In this document: piece by piece, positions 29,094 to 39,542 of the stretch
Numbering within the stretch: position 1 is the stretch's first letter
Layout of the letters: each line of letters starts with the position of its first letter
NCBI GenBank assembly: GCA_016709225.1
Contig: JADJEE010000002.1
Coordinates: 1,736,001-1,800,000, forward strand
DNA: 64,000 nucleotides
Direction of reading: 5' to 3'
Source of the DNA: Deltaproteobacteria bacterium
Lineage (GTDB): Bacteria > Myxococcota_A > Polyangia > Nannocystales > Nannocystaceae
The notes under the pieces: model-generated
What the model was told of the DNA's origin: nothing
Seen by the model: only the letters and a program-made list of their open reading frames with translations
The model's database searches: none
Made by a program: the position numbers and the translations under genes

Positions 29094-30020
29094 CTAGAAC
29101 CGCACCGTCAGGCTCGCGCGGGTCGGACTACCGCGCAGCTCGATGCGGCCGCGACGGGTACCGATCACCACCAACGCGACGCCACTGCCGACCGCCGCGA
29201 GGCCCGTGACGAGCAGCGACGCGCCACCGGCCGCGGTGTTCCAGCGGAAGGCGCAGTTGCCGAAGCGATCGACGTTGGCGCCCGAGCAATCGCGCTTCAC
29301 CGGATTCTCGTCGACCGCGAGCATCGCAATGCCACCGATCACGGCACCGGCACCCACGCCGAGCAGCGACCAGCCCGCGATGCGCATGCCCGCCGCGCGA
29401 CGATCGTGACCGAGCTCGAGCCGCAGGGTCTCGTGCTCGCCGGCCACGAGCTCGATCTCGCGACCACGGGTGCGGTGGCCCTGCTTGCGCAGCTGCACCG
29501 AGTGGGGGCCAGGCTCGGCCTCGACCTCCATCGGCGTCACGCCGACGCGACGGCCGTCGAGGTAGACCTCTGCGCCGCTCGGCTTGCTCATCACGATGAG
29601 GCTCGCGCGCTCGACCGCGGCCGGGCGACGCAGCATCGCGGTGACACGCTCGCTGGCGTGCTGCGCCGCCTCCTTGGGCGTGCACACCTCGCAGCGGACC
29701 TCCTCCTGTGCCCGCGTGTTCCCCTCGGCATCGCGCACGACGATCTCGACCGCGTAGTCGCGCTCGCGCTCGTGCAGCGTCACGCGCACCCGCGGCACGT
29801 CGGCGGCGGCCTCCTCGCAGGGCGAGCCCGTGCACGCCTGCAGCGCGTGCTCCTTTGCGAGCGCGGCGTGCAGCGCCTCCTCGAACTGGGTCACCAGCCG
29901 CGCGCTGGCGTCTGCGTCGGCGCCGACCGGCTCGATCGCGAGCGCATCCCCGGGCGCAGCAGCGGGGTCGGTCGGACCCGCGGCCTGCACCAGCGTCAGC
30001 ACCCAGGCGAGCAGCGCCAT
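29094..30020 (-). CDS. PEGA-domain membrane protein
   Basis: 308 residues from the ATG at 30020, chosen because it starts directly with a signal peptide (MALLAWVLTLVQAAG). A periplasmic domain follows (about 20-135) with three Cys (QACTGSPCEE; RCEVC). The PEGA domain is at about 145-205 (SKPSGAEVYLDGRRVGVTPMEVEAEPG written here in part: GAEVYLDGRRVGVTP). Two membrane helices lie near 232-252 (GWSLLGVGAGAVIGGIAML) and 272-294 (ASLLVTGLAAVGSGVALVV). This is a common myxobacterial layout with no known biochemical role; PEGA domains bind or pack against envelope structures. Convergent with the L,D-transpeptidase gene. Confidence 0.8.
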   Translation of the reverse strand: MALLAWVLTLVQAAGPTDPAAAPGDALAIEPVGADADASARLVTQFEEALHAALAKEHALQACTGSPCEEAAADVPRVRVTLHERERDYAVEIVVRDAEGNTRAQEEVRCEVCTPKEAAQHASERVTAMLRRPAAVERASLIVMSKPSGAEVYLDGRRVGVTPMEVEAEPGPHSVQLRKQGHRTRGREIELVAGEHETLRLELGHDRRAAGMRIAGWSLLGVGAGAVIGGIAMLAVDENPVKRDCSGANVDRFGNCAFRWNTAAGGASLLVTGLAAVGSGVALVVIGTRRGRIELRGSPTRASLTVRF

Positions 30021-30312
30021 CGTCTTCGATCGTAGGCCGCGATCGCGCGTGCCGCCAGCGAAACCTTCGTGAAAGCCGCTGTAGGGGCGGACTGCGTGGG
30101 CTTGGAGCCACCTTCGTGCGTCGCGGTGCCGACGGCTCCCACCCGCTTCGTGGATCGGCGCCACCGCGGATGCGTCGGCGTCGTCGCGATCGGTGCCGCA
30201 GTGCTCGACGCGTGTAAGCCATGTCGGCGAGTGTGCTCGACACACCGCGACCGTGGAAAGCGAGTGCGCGGGCGATGATCGTTCGGCGCGGATCTGCCAT
30301 CATCGAGCGACG

Positions 30313-32430
30313 GTGGACGATGCGGATGCGGTGCAGCGGAGCGCGGCTACGGGTGCAGCGATCGCGGGCGCCTGGGCGCACCCATTTGGCGACGTGTTCC
30401 CGAAGGTCGGCACGATCGAGACCGTGCTCGCGCCGTCGCTGCGGCCCGGTGCGAAGGAGCTCGAGCAGCTCGCGGCCCTGCAGCGACGACTCGCCGCGAC
30501 CGTCGGCGAGGGGCTGTTGGCGCTGCGCGAGATCACGATCGATGCGCAGGGGCGCCTGGTGCTGCGCTGCGACGGCTTCGAGGGTGAGCCGCTGCACTGC
30601 CTGGTCGCGCGCGCGCGCCCGAGCGCCGCGCGCATGCTCGCAATCCTGCACGGCATCGCGCGCGCGTTGACGGCCGCGCACGCCGGCGGCGTGCTGCATC
30701 GAGCGCTCTCGCCGGCGGCGGTGCTGGTCGGGCGCGACGACGAGGTGCGCGTGCTCGACTTCGGGCTCGGCATGTTGCTGCGGCAGGACTCGCCCGCGGC
30801 CGAGCTGCGGCTCGATCCGATCACACCGGAGCGTGTGCTCGGCCTGCCGCCCTCGGCCTCCGACGACATCTACGCCTTCGGATGCCTGGGCTACCTGCTC
30901 GCGACCGGCGAACCGCCGCTGGTCGACGACGACGCGGTGCGCCTGCGACGACGCCACGCGATCGAGGATCCGCCGCGGCTGTCGCGGCGTCCGGATCTCG
31001 CGATCGATCGCGCCTTCGCGAAGCTGCTCGATCGATGTCTCGCAAAGGACCCCGAGGATCGTCCCGCCTCGATGGCGGCCGTGCTCGAGGCGCTGCCGCC
31101 GTTGCCCGCCGCGGGCAAGCCCGCCGACGCACCGGCGAAGCCCGCGACGATCGCAGCGGTCGTACCGCCCGCGCCAACGCGCATCGTACCGCCCAAGCCC
31201 GCGACCACGCCGGCTCCGCCCAAGCTCGCGACCACGCCGGCTCCGCCCAAGCTCGCGACCACGCCGGCTCCGCCCAAGCTCGCGACCACGATCTCGCCGC
31301 CCGCGACCGCGACCACGCCGGCTCCGCCCAAGCTCGCGACCGCGATCGCGCCGCCCGCGACCGCGACCACGCCGGCTCCGCCCAAGCTCGCGACCACGCC
31401 GGCTCCGCCCAAGCTCGCGACCACGATCGCGCCGCCCAAGCCCGCGACCGCGATCGCGCCGCCGGAGCCCGCACCACCCGAGCCTGCACCACCCGAGCCT
31501 GCACCGCCGCCGGTGGCCACCACGGCGGCGCGCGAGGCCGGCGACGAGGTGCTCGGCGCACCGCCCGATCCGGGGCTGGCCGCGGCGCCCACACGCGCGG
31601 CACCGGCCACCGATCGCGTCATCGCAGCGCCCCCCGGCGCCCTCGCGCCGCGATCGCCATGGTGGCAGCGCACCGACGTGCGCATCGGCGCCGCGGCGCT
31701 GCTGCTGTTGGGTGTGCTCGCGACCTCGTGGTCGGTCGCGCGCACCCCTGACGGCGCGACCCACGGTGAGTCGTCCGCGCTCGCGGCCGTGTCCGACGCA
31801 CGCACCGCCACGGCCGCCGGCACGGCATCGGTGTCACCGACGTCGCGACCCCAGCCGCCGGTCGTATCCACGCCCCGCGACGACGCGGAGGTCGGCGCGA
31901 GTCCAATCGCTGCGCGCGAGCCGAGCGCGACCGACGATGGCGATCACGTCGCGACCGACGATGGCGATCACGTCGCGACCGACGGCGCCGCACCGATCGT
32001 TCCGCTCGACGACGCGATCGACGATGCGGTCGCGCTCGCCGATGCCGACGAGCCCGTCGACGCGACGGTCGAGCCCGGCACCCCGAAGCGGATCGCCGAG
32101 TTGCTCGCCGGCGCGGCCTCGGCGCGACGCGCAGGCCGCCGCGCCGAGGCGGCGCACGCGTTCAAGGAGGTCGCCGAGCTCGACCCCGACAACCTGCAGG
32201 CCCTCGAAGCGCTGACGCGCCTCGCCTTCGATCGCGCCGACTTCACCCAGGCGGTGCGATGGGGCAAGCGCGCAGTGGCGGCCGCACCTGGCAGCGCGCG
32301 CAATCGCATCGCGCTCGGTGACGCGTACTTCAAGCTGGGTCGACGCGCCGACGCCAAGGCGCAGTACGAGAAGGCCGAGCGACTCGGCCACGCGCTCGCG
32401 AAGCGGCGTCTCGCGATGCTCGACGGCTGA
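30313..32430 (+). CDS. Kinase-like protein (probable pseudokinase) with Pro/Ala repeats, TM helix and TPRs
   Basis: 705 residues from a GTG at 30313; the frame is open further upstream to 30193 but that part lacks protein-like character. Residues about 60-290 resemble the C-lobe of a Hanks kinase: AILHGIARALTAAHAGGVLH, HRALSPAAVLV at 129, DFGLGM at 149-154, and DDIYAFGCLGYLLATGEPP. The catalytic Asp of HRD is Ala (H129-R130-A131), and neither a glycine loop nor an ATP lysine is recognisable, so catalysis is unlikely. Next come nine 9-residue repeats (PPKLAT type, about 299-379), a Pro/Ala-rich stretch, a TM helix at about 457-476 (IGAAALLLLGVLATSW), another low-complexity linker, and three TPR-like helices at the C-terminus. 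A sigma/anti-sigma pair follows on the same strand. Probably a scaffold or allosteric sensor. Confidence 0.75.
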   Translation: MDDADAVQRSAATGAAIAGAWAHPFGDVFPKVGTIETVLAPSLRPGAKELEQLAALQRRLAATVGEGLLALREITIDAQGRLVLRCDGFEGEPLHCLVARARPSAARMLAILHGIARALTAAHAGGVLHRALSPAAVLVGRDDEVRVLDFGLGMLLRQDSPAAELRLDPITPERVLGLPPSASDDIYAFGCLGYLLATGEPPLVDDDAVRLRRRHAIEDPPRLSRRPDLAIDRAFAKLLDRCLAKDPEDRPASMAAVLEALPPLPAAGKPADAPAKPATIAAVVPPAPTRIVPPKPATTPAPPKLATTPAPPKLATTPAPPKLATTISPPATATTPAPPKLATAIAPPATATTPAPPKLATTPAPPKLATTIAPPKPATAIAPPEPAPPEPAPPEPAPPPVATTAAREAGDEVLGAPPDPGLAAAPTRAAPATDRVIAAPPGALAPRSPWWQRTDVRIGAAALLLLGVLATSWSVARTPDGATHGESSALAAVSDARTATAAGTASVSPTSRPQPPVVSTPRDDAEVGASPIAAREPSATDDGDHVATDDGDHVATDGAAPIVPLDDAIDDAVALADADEPVDATVEPGTPKRIAELLAGAASARRAGRRAEAAHAFKEVAELDPDNLQALEALTRLAFDRADFTQAVRWGKRAVAAAPGSARNRIALGDAYFKLGRRADAKAQYEKAERLGHALAKRRLAMLDG
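31207..31449. repeat. Nine tandem 27-base units in the pseudokinase gene
   Basis: Nine in-frame 27-base units code for 9-residue repeats, mostly of the form Thr-Pro-Ala-Pro-Pro-Lys-Leu-Ala-Thr, with variants (TISPPATAT, AIAPPATAT, TIAPPKPAT). Several units are nearly identical at the DNA level, which points to recent duplication. The repeats form the cytoplasmic linker between the kinase-like domain and the TM helix. A two-copy 24-base repeat (GDHVATDD type) also lies further on at about 31936-31980. Confidence 0.9.
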
Positions 32431-32593
32431 CGGCCGCGCCCCGCGCCGACCGACCACCTGCCGGCGGCCGAGGTCCCGGCGCGGCCTCGCGCGCTGCCGT
32501 GGCGGGCATGGTCGGATTGGGGGTTGGCCACGGCCCGGTACCCGACGATATGCTTCGCCGCGACGCGACGTTGTCCCCGTCGCACGCCGCTCG

Positions 32594-33196
32594 ATGACTG
32601 CCCGCACCCTCGACGCCGTCCCCTGGCTCGCCGACCTCGCCGAAGGCGCGCTCGAGCGCGCCGCCGCCGAGTCGAGCCCCGCCAGCGTGCCGTGGGATCG
32701 GCTCATCGAGCAGCACGGCCGTCGCGTGGTGGTCGCGCTGCTCGCCCGCGGGCTCCCGCTCGAGCGCGCCAAGGACCTCGCCGACGACGCGTGGGTTCGG
32801 ATCATCCAGCAGCACCGCGCCGGCCGCCTGCCCGAGCTCAAGATCCCCGGCATCGTGATCATGCAGGCGCTCTTCCTCGCCCGCGACGCCCAGCGCATCG
32901 CGATGCGCCGCGCCAACGTCGAGACCCGCATCGCCGGCGACTGGGGCATGCATGGCGAGCCGCCCGACGTCGAGCACCAGCTGCTCGCGCGGGCGCAGCT
33001 ACGCAAGGTCGCGAAGGTGGTCGAGGCTGCGTCGCCGACGGCGCGCCGGGTGTTCGAGCTGTCCTACGGCGATCCGCAGAAGAGCGCCGGCGAGGTCGCC
33101 GAGGAGATCGGCATCTCGCTGCAGCGCGTCCGCCAGATCACCTGCGAGCTGCGCAAGCGGATCCGCGGCGTCCTCGGGGGGCCGAGCGATGACTGA
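32594..33196 (+). CDS. Sigma-70 family (ECF-like) RNA polymerase sigma factor
   Basis: 200 residues from the ATG at 32594. Region 2 is less canonical than usual (WDRLIEQHGRRVVVALLARGL, then AKDLADDAWVRIIQQHRAGRL), followed by IVIMQALFLARDAQRIAMRRAN. Region 4 is clear (ASPTARRVFELSYGDPQKSAGEVAEEIG, shown here only in part, then SLQRVRQITCELRKRIRGVL). The stop overlaps the ATG of the next gene (ATGACTGA, 8 bases), which encodes a zinc-finger anti-sigma candidate. The upstream pseudokinase gene is on the same strand with a 163-base gap and might sense the signal for this pair. Confidence 0.82.
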   Translation: MTARTLDAVPWLADLAEGALERAAAESSPASVPWDRLIEQHGRRVVVALLARGLPLERAKDLADDAWVRIIQQHRAGRLPELKIPGIVIMQALFLARDAQRIAMRRANVETRIAGDWGMHGEPPDVEHQLLARAQLRKVAKVVEAASPTARRVFELSYGDPQKSAGEVAEEIGISLQRVRQITCELRKRIRGVLGGPSDD

Positions 33197-33725
33197 GCGT
33201 CACCCCGACGAGTCGAGCCTGGTGGCCTACGTGCAAGGCGCGATGGCCGATGCCGACGCGCTGCCGCTCGAGGCCCACGTGATGGCGTGCGCGCTGTGTG
33301 CCGAGCGACTGCGCCAGCACGCCTGGCTCGAGGTCGCCATGACCGAAGCCGCCGGCGGGGTCGCGACCACGCCCGAGCCGGTGCGGCTGCAGCCGCGGCG
33401 CAAGCCGGCGCAACCGAGTGCCGGCCTCGCGCTGGCGGCTTCGCTGGTGCTCGGGCTCGGCCTACCGTCGCGGTGGATCGCCCTCGATGCCGGCGAGCCC
33501 AGCGGCATCGCCTCGGCCGCGACCCATGCGATGTCGGTGGCCCAAGAGGCGCCCGCGTGCGACGTGCCCGATGGCTTCGGCGGCCCGCAGTGCGCCGAGA
33601 CCGGCTTCGAGCTCGAGGGTGCGATCGCGATGATGACGATGCCCGAGCCCGCGTTCGACGACGGCGCCAACGCCTGCGAGGACACCTCGCCGAGCGGTCT
33701 CGCCTGCGATCCGCTCGACGGCTGA
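33189..33725 (+). CDS. Putative anti-sigma factor with zinc-finger (HC2-type) motif
   Basis: 178 residues from the ATG at 33189, which overlaps the sigma gene stop. The N-terminus has the ZAS-type pattern H-x3-C-x2-C in EAHVMACALCAERL (about residues 29-42), used by anti-sigma factors to bind zinc and region 2/4 of their sigma. One hydrophobic helix at about 77-96 (SAGLALAASLVLGLGLP) should span the membrane. The outer part is short, acidic, and carries four Cys (ACDVPDGFGGPQC; ACEDTSPSGLAC), which could sense redox or metal state. Gene order and overlap support the sigma/anti-sigma pairing. Release of the sigma factor would need loss or change of this protein; the mechanism is not visible. 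Confidence 0.8.
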   Translation: MTERHPDESSLVAYVQGAMADADALPLEAHVMACALCAERLRQHAWLEVAMTEAAGGVATTPEPVRLQPRRKPAQPSAGLALAASLVLGLGLPSRWIALDAGEPSGIASAATHAMSVAQEAPACDVPDGFGGPQCAETGFELEGAIAMMTMPEPAFDDGANACEDTSPSGLACDPLDG

Positions 33726-33735
33726 GGCGCAGCGC

Positions 33736-34233
33736 TCACCCGAACCGCTGCCCGAGCATCGCGCACAGCGACTCGAGTGCGGCGCTGTCGACCTCGCGGA
33801 ACGCCGCGGGCAGATCGGAGTCGAGATCGAGCACGGCGATGCACGCACCGTCGCGGCCGAGCACCGGCACCACGAGCTCCGATCGCGTGGTCGACGAGCA
33901 CGCGATGTGATCGGCGAAGGCCTCGACGTCGGCGACCAGCGCGGTGGCGCGGGTCCGCGCCACGGCGCCACAGACCCCACGGGAGAACGGAATGCGCAGG
34001 CAGCCGTGGCCCCCTTGATACGGCCCCACCGCGAGCAGCTCGGGTGCGATCACGCGGTAGAAGCCGGTCCAGTGGTGATGCGCGAAGGCGTGGTGGAGCT
34101 CGCACACGACCGTCGCCATCGCCGCCACCCAGTCGTCCTCGCCGTCCAGCAGGGCCTCGATCGTCGCGCGCACCTCGGCGTGTCGTCGGGCGCGGGCGAG
34201 ATCGTCGGCGTCGGCGGGCAGCGGGTCGAACAT
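33736..34233 (-). CDS. msrC: GAF-domain free methionine-(R)-sulfoxide reductase
   Basis: 165 residues from the ATG at 34233. The protein is a single GAF domain of the fRMsr family: HWTGFYRVIAPELLAVGPYQG, CLRIPFSRGVCG, and HIACSSTTRSELVVPV. The three family Cys are at 78, 88 and 112, with spacing of 10 and 24 residues as in E. coli fRMsr. It reduces free methionine-(R)-sulfoxide in the cytoplasm with thioredoxin as electron donor, repairing oxidised methionine. Length is as expected (about 160). Convergent with the anti-sigma gene (10-base gap) and divergent from the metalloprotease gene 80 bases away. Confidence 0.9.
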   Translation of the reverse strand: MFDPLPADADDLARARRHAEVRATIEALLDGEDDWVAAMATVVCELHHAFAHHHWTGFYRVIAPELLAVGPYQGGHGCLRIPFSRGVCGAVARTRATALVADVEAFADHIACSSTTRSELVVPVLGRDGACIAVLDLDSDLPAAFREVDSAALESLCAMLGQRFG

Positions 34234-34312
34234 GGCGACGGCATGGATCGCACGGCTCCGTCGCGCACGCACCGGCGTCGGCGGCGCGCGTCCCAGGCGC
34301 GATGCGGCGGCG

Positions 34313-37243
34313 ATGGATGTGGGTTATCGTCGTTTTGTGATCCGGCTGCTCTCCGCGCTCGCGCTCGTCCCCCTCGTCGTCCCGACTGTTGCAGCGGCGG
34401 CCGATCGCGCCGCGACGCTGCACGCGGGCCAGGTCCTGCGCGCGCCCGATGGCCGCGCGGTGGCCCGCGATCGCGACGTGCAGTGGCGCGCCGATCCCTC
34501 GGCTGCACCCGCGCGCCGCGTCGACGCGCTGCGACGCGAGCTGGGACCGGCGTGGATCGCCTGGGACCAGCACGCCGGCACGCCGCACCGCATCCTGCTC
34601 GAAGGCATCGACGTGCCGGGCGCGATGCTCGACCCCACGATCGCGCAGGCCCACGCCCGCGCGCTGCTGCGACGGCACGTGGCCCTGCTGGCCCCGGGCG
34701 CGAGCGCCGACGACTTCGTGCTCGTCACCGATGACCTCTCCGGCGGCCAGCGATCGATCGCGTTCGCCCAGCACCATCGCGGCGTGCCGGTGCGCGGCGG
34801 CACCATCCAGTTCCGCTACGCCCACGACCGCTTGGTGATGATCGGCTCCGACGCGTTGCCCGACGTCGAGGTCGCGACGCGTTCGACGACCGCCGCCGCC
34901 GCGCTCGCAGGCACGCGCGCCCGCGACTGGGTCCGTGGCGACGTCGATGGCGGCAAGCATGTCGTGGCCTCGACCGCGCCGATCGAGATCCTGCCGGTCC
35001 CACGCACGGGCGGCGGATTCGAGTACCGCGAGGTCGTGCCGGTCACGATCGAGGTCGAGTCGCCGCGCAGTCGCTGGACCGTGTTCACCGACGCGACCAG
35101 CGGCGAGCCGGTCGCGCGCAAGCAGGACCTCGTGTTCGAGACCGCGGGCTTGGTCTACCGCGTGCCGGTCCGCTCACCGCAGACCGCCCCGGCCGACTAC
35201 GGCGCGGCGTTCGTCGATCTGCAGCTCGACGGCGTCGATCTGCAGACGGATGCGGTCGGGGTGTACCAGTACCAGACCGCCGGCTTCGCCGGCTCCAACG
35301 CGCCGGTCGGCCCGTTCGTGCGCATCGTGAACGAGGCCGGCGCGGTCGCGAGCCAGCAGTTCCAGGCCTCGCCGGGCAGCGGCTGGGTGTGGGCCGCCGG
35401 CGACGACTCCGAGCTCGACGCCCAGCTCACCGCGTTCGTGCACCTGTCGCTGGTCAAGGCCTACGTTCGCGGCATCGCGCCGGGACTGGCGTGGCTGGAC
35501 AACCAGCTGCAGGCCCACGTCAACGTCAACGACCAGTGCAACGCGATGTCGGACGGCGACTCGGTGTACTTCTATCTCGCGAGCGACTCGTGCGAGAACA
35601 CCGGGCGCATCGCCGATGTGATGTACCACGAGTTCGGTCACTCGGTGCACCAGCAATCGCTGATCCCCGGGGTCGGGTTCTTCGACACTGCGCTGTCGGA
35701 GGGCATCTCGGACTACCTCGCGATGACGATCGTGGGCGAGTCGCCGATGGCCCGTGGTTTCTTCTACGACGACACGCCGCTGCGCGACGCCGACCCGCAG
35801 GGCTACGAGTTCCGCTGGCCCGAGGATCGCGGCGAGGTCCACGACGAAGGTCGCATCATCGCGGGCGCGCTGTGGGACCTCCGCAAGGCGATGATCGCCA
35901 AGTACGGCCAGAGCGCAGGGGTCTTCGCGACCGATCGCATCTGGTACGAGTCGACCCGGCGCGCGGTCGACATCCCGTCGATGTACGTCGAGGCGTTGTT
36001 GGTCGACGACGACGACGGCAACCTCGCCAACGGCACGCCCAACGTCTGCGAGATCAACGACGCCTACGGGCCCCACGGCCTGTTCAGCATCGGCGAGGCC
36101 GGCGAGCAGGTCGTCGCCGAGGCGGGCACCGATAGCCTCACCATCACGGTGCAGGCGGCGCTGCCCAACTTCCCCCAGTGCCCGGTGTCCGCGACGCCCA
36201 CGCTCGAGTGGAACAACGTCACCACCGGCGAGGGCGGCGGCGTGCAGCTCGACGGAGCCTCGGGGGCGTGGAGCACGACGATCTCGAACATCCCCGCGAA
36301 CTCGCACCTCGAGTACCAGGTCCGCATGAACTACGACAACGGCGCGGAGCGGACGCTGCCAGACAACGCCGCTGATCCGTTCTACCAGGCGTGGGTCGGC
36401 GAGGTCACGCCGCTGTACTGCACCGGCTTCACCGACATCTCCGGCCAGTGGAGCTTCCTCGGTGACTGGAACGTGGGCAACCCCGCCGGCAACGCGGGCA
36501 ACCGCGACCCGGTCAGCAGCTTCGACGGTGACGACGTCATCGCCGGCACCAACGTCAACGCGTCCGGGCTCTACCTGCCATCGTCGTTCTCGGCCGCGCT
36601 CGCGCCGAAGATCGCGACCTTGGGCGCGACCAACGTGCGCCTGCAGTACTGGCGATGGTTGACGGTCGAGGATGGCTTCTTCGACCGCGCGAGCATCAAG
36701 GTCGACGGCACCGACATCTGGCAGAACCACGCCTCGTCGGAGGATTTCCTCGCCACGCTGCACCACGTCGATCGCGAGTGGCGCTTCCACGACCTCGATC
36801 TCAGCGCGGCCGCGGCCGACGGCATCATCGATCTCGAGTTCGACCTCGCAGCCGACGGTGGGCTCCAGTTCGGCGGCTGGAACCTCGACGCGTTGTGCGT
36901 GGTCTCGGTCGGCGAGCCCCCGCTCATCAGCTGTGGCGACGGCCTGCTCGATGCCGGCGAGCAGTGCGACGACGCCAACCTCGTCGACGGCGACGGCTGC
37001 AGCAGCGCGTGCGTGATCGAAGGCGGCACCACCGACCCCAGCGGCGGCACCACCGATCCCAGTGGCGGCGACACCGATACCGACGGCGAAACGGACGGCG
37101 ACACCGATGGCGATCCGAGCCTCGACGGCGGCGGCCTGCTGGGCCGCGGCTGCGGCTGCCAGCTGCGCGACGACGGCGAGTCGCCCGCCTGGGCGGTGCT
37201 CGGCCTCGCCCTGCTCGCGCGACGTCGACGTCGACGTCGCTGA
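34313..37243 (+). CDS. Secreted zinc metalloprotease (gluzincin, M36-like) with MYXO-CTERM
   Basis: 976 residues from the ATG at 34313; a GTG at 34337 would give a shorter signal peptide. Signal peptide to about residue 30, then an FTP-like propeptide (SADDFVLVTDDLSGGQRSIAF; VPVRGGTIQF). The catalytic motif HEFGHSVHQ starts near residue 438, with E in LSEGISDYLA as third zinc ligand. A C-terminal beta-sandwich of about 180 residues (WSFLGDWNVGNPAGNAGNRDP...) may be a carbohydrate-binding or jelly-roll module. A myxobacterial Cys-rich repeat (CGDGLLDAGEQCDDAN) from about 873, three TDPSGG-like repeats, then GCGC, a hydrophobic stretch and seven Arg (MYXO-CTERM) end the protein. Likely a cell-surface or released protease for predation or matrix processing. 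Confidence 0.9.
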   Translation: MDVGYRRFVIRLLSALALVPLVVPTVAAAADRAATLHAGQVLRAPDGRAVARDRDVQWRADPSAAPARRVDALRRELGPAWIAWDQHAGTPHRILLEGIDVPGAMLDPTIAQAHARALLRRHVALLAPGASADDFVLVTDDLSGGQRSIAFAQHHRGVPVRGGTIQFRYAHDRLVMIGSDALPDVEVATRSTTAAAALAGTRARDWVRGDVDGGKHVVASTAPIEILPVPRTGGGFEYREVVPVTIEVESPRSRWTVFTDATSGEPVARKQDLVFETAGLVYRVPVRSPQTAPADYGAAFVDLQLDGVDLQTDAVGVYQYQTAGFAGSNAPVGPFVRIVNEAGAVASQQFQASPGSGWVWAAGDDSELDAQLTAFVHLSLVKAYVRGIAPGLAWLDNQLQAHVNVNDQCNAMSDGDSVYFYLASDSCENTGRIADVMYHEFGHSVHQQSLIPGVGFFDTALSEGISDYLAMTIVGESPMARGFFYDDTPLRDADPQGYEFRWPEDRGEVHDEGRIIAGALWDLRKAMIAKYGQSAGVFATDRIWYESTRRAVDIPSMYVEALLVDDDDGNLANGTPNVCEINDAYGPHGLFSIGEAGEQVVAEAGTDSLTITVQAALPNFPQCPVSATPTLEWNNVTTGEGGGVQLDGASGAWSTTISNIPANSHLEYQVRMNYDNGAERTLPDNAADPFYQAWVGEVTPLYCTGFTDISGQWSFLGDWNVGNPAGNAGNRDPVSSFDGDDVIAGTNVNASGLYLPSSFSAALAPKIATLGATNVRLQYWRWLTVEDGFFDRASIKVDGTDIWQNHASSEDFLATLHHVDREWRFHDLDLSAAAADGIIDLEFDLAADGGLQFGGWNLDALCVVSVGEPPLISCGDGLLDAGEQCDDANLVDGDGCSSACVIEGGTTDPSGGTTDPSGGDTDTDGETDGDTDGDPSLDGGGLLGRGCGCQLRDDGESPAWAVLGLALLARRRRRRR
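37219..37240. repeat. Perfect 22-base palindrome across the Arg cluster before the stop codon
   Basis: The 22 bases at 37219-37240 are their own reverse complement, built from alternating CGA and CGT Arg codons with GACGTC cores. They encode most of the MYXO-CTERM Arg cluster and end just before the stop at 37241-37243. As RNA they could form a hairpin only with a loop carved from the centre. No T-run follows, so it is not a standard terminator. Alternating CGA/CGT codons explain the symmetry. Confidence 0.5.
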
Positions 37244-37262
37244 CCCAACACGCGCGCGATGG

Positions 37263-38714
<1,452 letters not shown>

Positions 38715-38773
38715 CGCGAGGGCGGCGCGATCGTACCAGCGAATGACACTGGTTCACCCGCGCCGCGATCGCA

Positions 38774-39379
38774 TCACGCCTGCCAGACGCAGAGGCCGAA
38801 GTTCCCGCCACCGAACATCTGGCACATCATGCCGTCGGGGCACGTGGCGCCACCGGTGCAGTCGAGCTCGCAGCGGGTGTCGCCCATCGGCGGGCCGCCG
38901 CACGTGGCCACCGCATCGCCGCTGGTGGGCGCCGGGCACTCGTCGTCGTTCATGCACGGCACGGTGCAGAAGTTGAGGTTGCCCATCATGAGTTCGGCGC
39001 AGAGCTGGTCGCCGGGGCACTGGGGCTCGTTCTGGTCGCACATGCCGTAGAGGCCCTCGGCGCCGCCGCTGCTCGAGCCGCCGCCGCTGCTCGAGCCGCC
39101 GCTGTCGGCCTGCCCGGTCGAGCCCGAGTCCGCCGCCGTGGTCTCCGACGAGCCGGTGTCCTGCGAGCTCGTCATCATGCCGGTGGTGTCGGTCGTGCTG
39201 GCGCTGGTGCTCGCGGTGGTGGTGTCGGTCGTGGCCGAAACCGTCGAGCCGGTCATCGTCGCCGAGGCGCCGGTGCTGCCCGAGGAGTCGCTGCCGCTGC
39301 TGCCGCCATCGTTCGACTCGCCGGGTCCGCAGCCGACCACGAGCGCGAGGGTGAACACGAGATCGAGTCGTAGGTTCAT
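38774..39379 (-). CDS. Ser/Thr-rich Cys-containing lipoprotein
   Basis: 201 residues from the ATG at 39379. The signal peptide ends in lipobox Val-Val-Gly-Cys (about residue 17). Residues about 20-110 are almost entirely Ser, Thr, Gly, Asp and Ala. The C-terminal domain (about 112-201) has ten Cys in a compact pattern (YGMCDQNEPQCPGDQLC; FCTVPCMNDDEC; RCELDCTGGATCPDGMMC), resembling EGF/Dickkopf-like disulfide-rich folds. Similar small modules are frequent on myxobacterial surface lipoproteins. No enzymatic motif. It is followed on the same strand, further left, by the flavoprotein gene and preceded by the Cys-rich repeat gene, each about 60-165 bases away. Confidence 0.8.
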   Translation of the reverse strand: MNLRLDLVFTLALVVGCGPGESNDGGSSGSDSSGSTGASATMTGSTVSATTDTTTASTSASTTDTTGMMTSSQDTGSSETTAADSGSTGQADSGGSSSGGGSSSGGAEGLYGMCDQNEPQCPGDQLCAELMMGNLNFCTVPCMNDDECPAPTSGDAVATCGGPPMGDTRCELDCTGGATCPDGMMCQMFGGGNFGLCVWQA

Positions 39380-39542
39380 GTCGAAGACCTCCAGAGCCGA
39401 GCAGCGTAGAGCGGCCGATGGAAGCCGGTCAACGCGTGCGACCGAGCGTCGCCCGCGATTCCCCTCGCTCAGACGCGACGCGGGCCCGAGGATGCCGAAC
39501 GCGTGCGCGTGCTTGCCCGCGCGGCACCACACAAGGGGGGGA

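Noticed and set aside
30021..30312. Small RNA or additional gene in the longest gap.
   Set aside because: Only short repeated bits (such as CTTCGTG three times) are seen; no convincing hairpin, promoter or reading frame with ribosome site.
31207..31449. Possible CRISPR or binding-site array.
   Set aside because: The 27-base units are in frame, without spacers, and continue a Pro/Ala-rich linker.
30313..32430. Annotation as active Ser/Thr kinase.
   Set aside because: HRD Asp is replaced by Ala and no ATP lysine or glycine loop is found.
37219..37240. Intrinsic terminator.
   Set aside because: The palindrome is inside the coding sequence, lacks a loop, and no T-run follows; alternating CGA/CGT Arg codons explain it.
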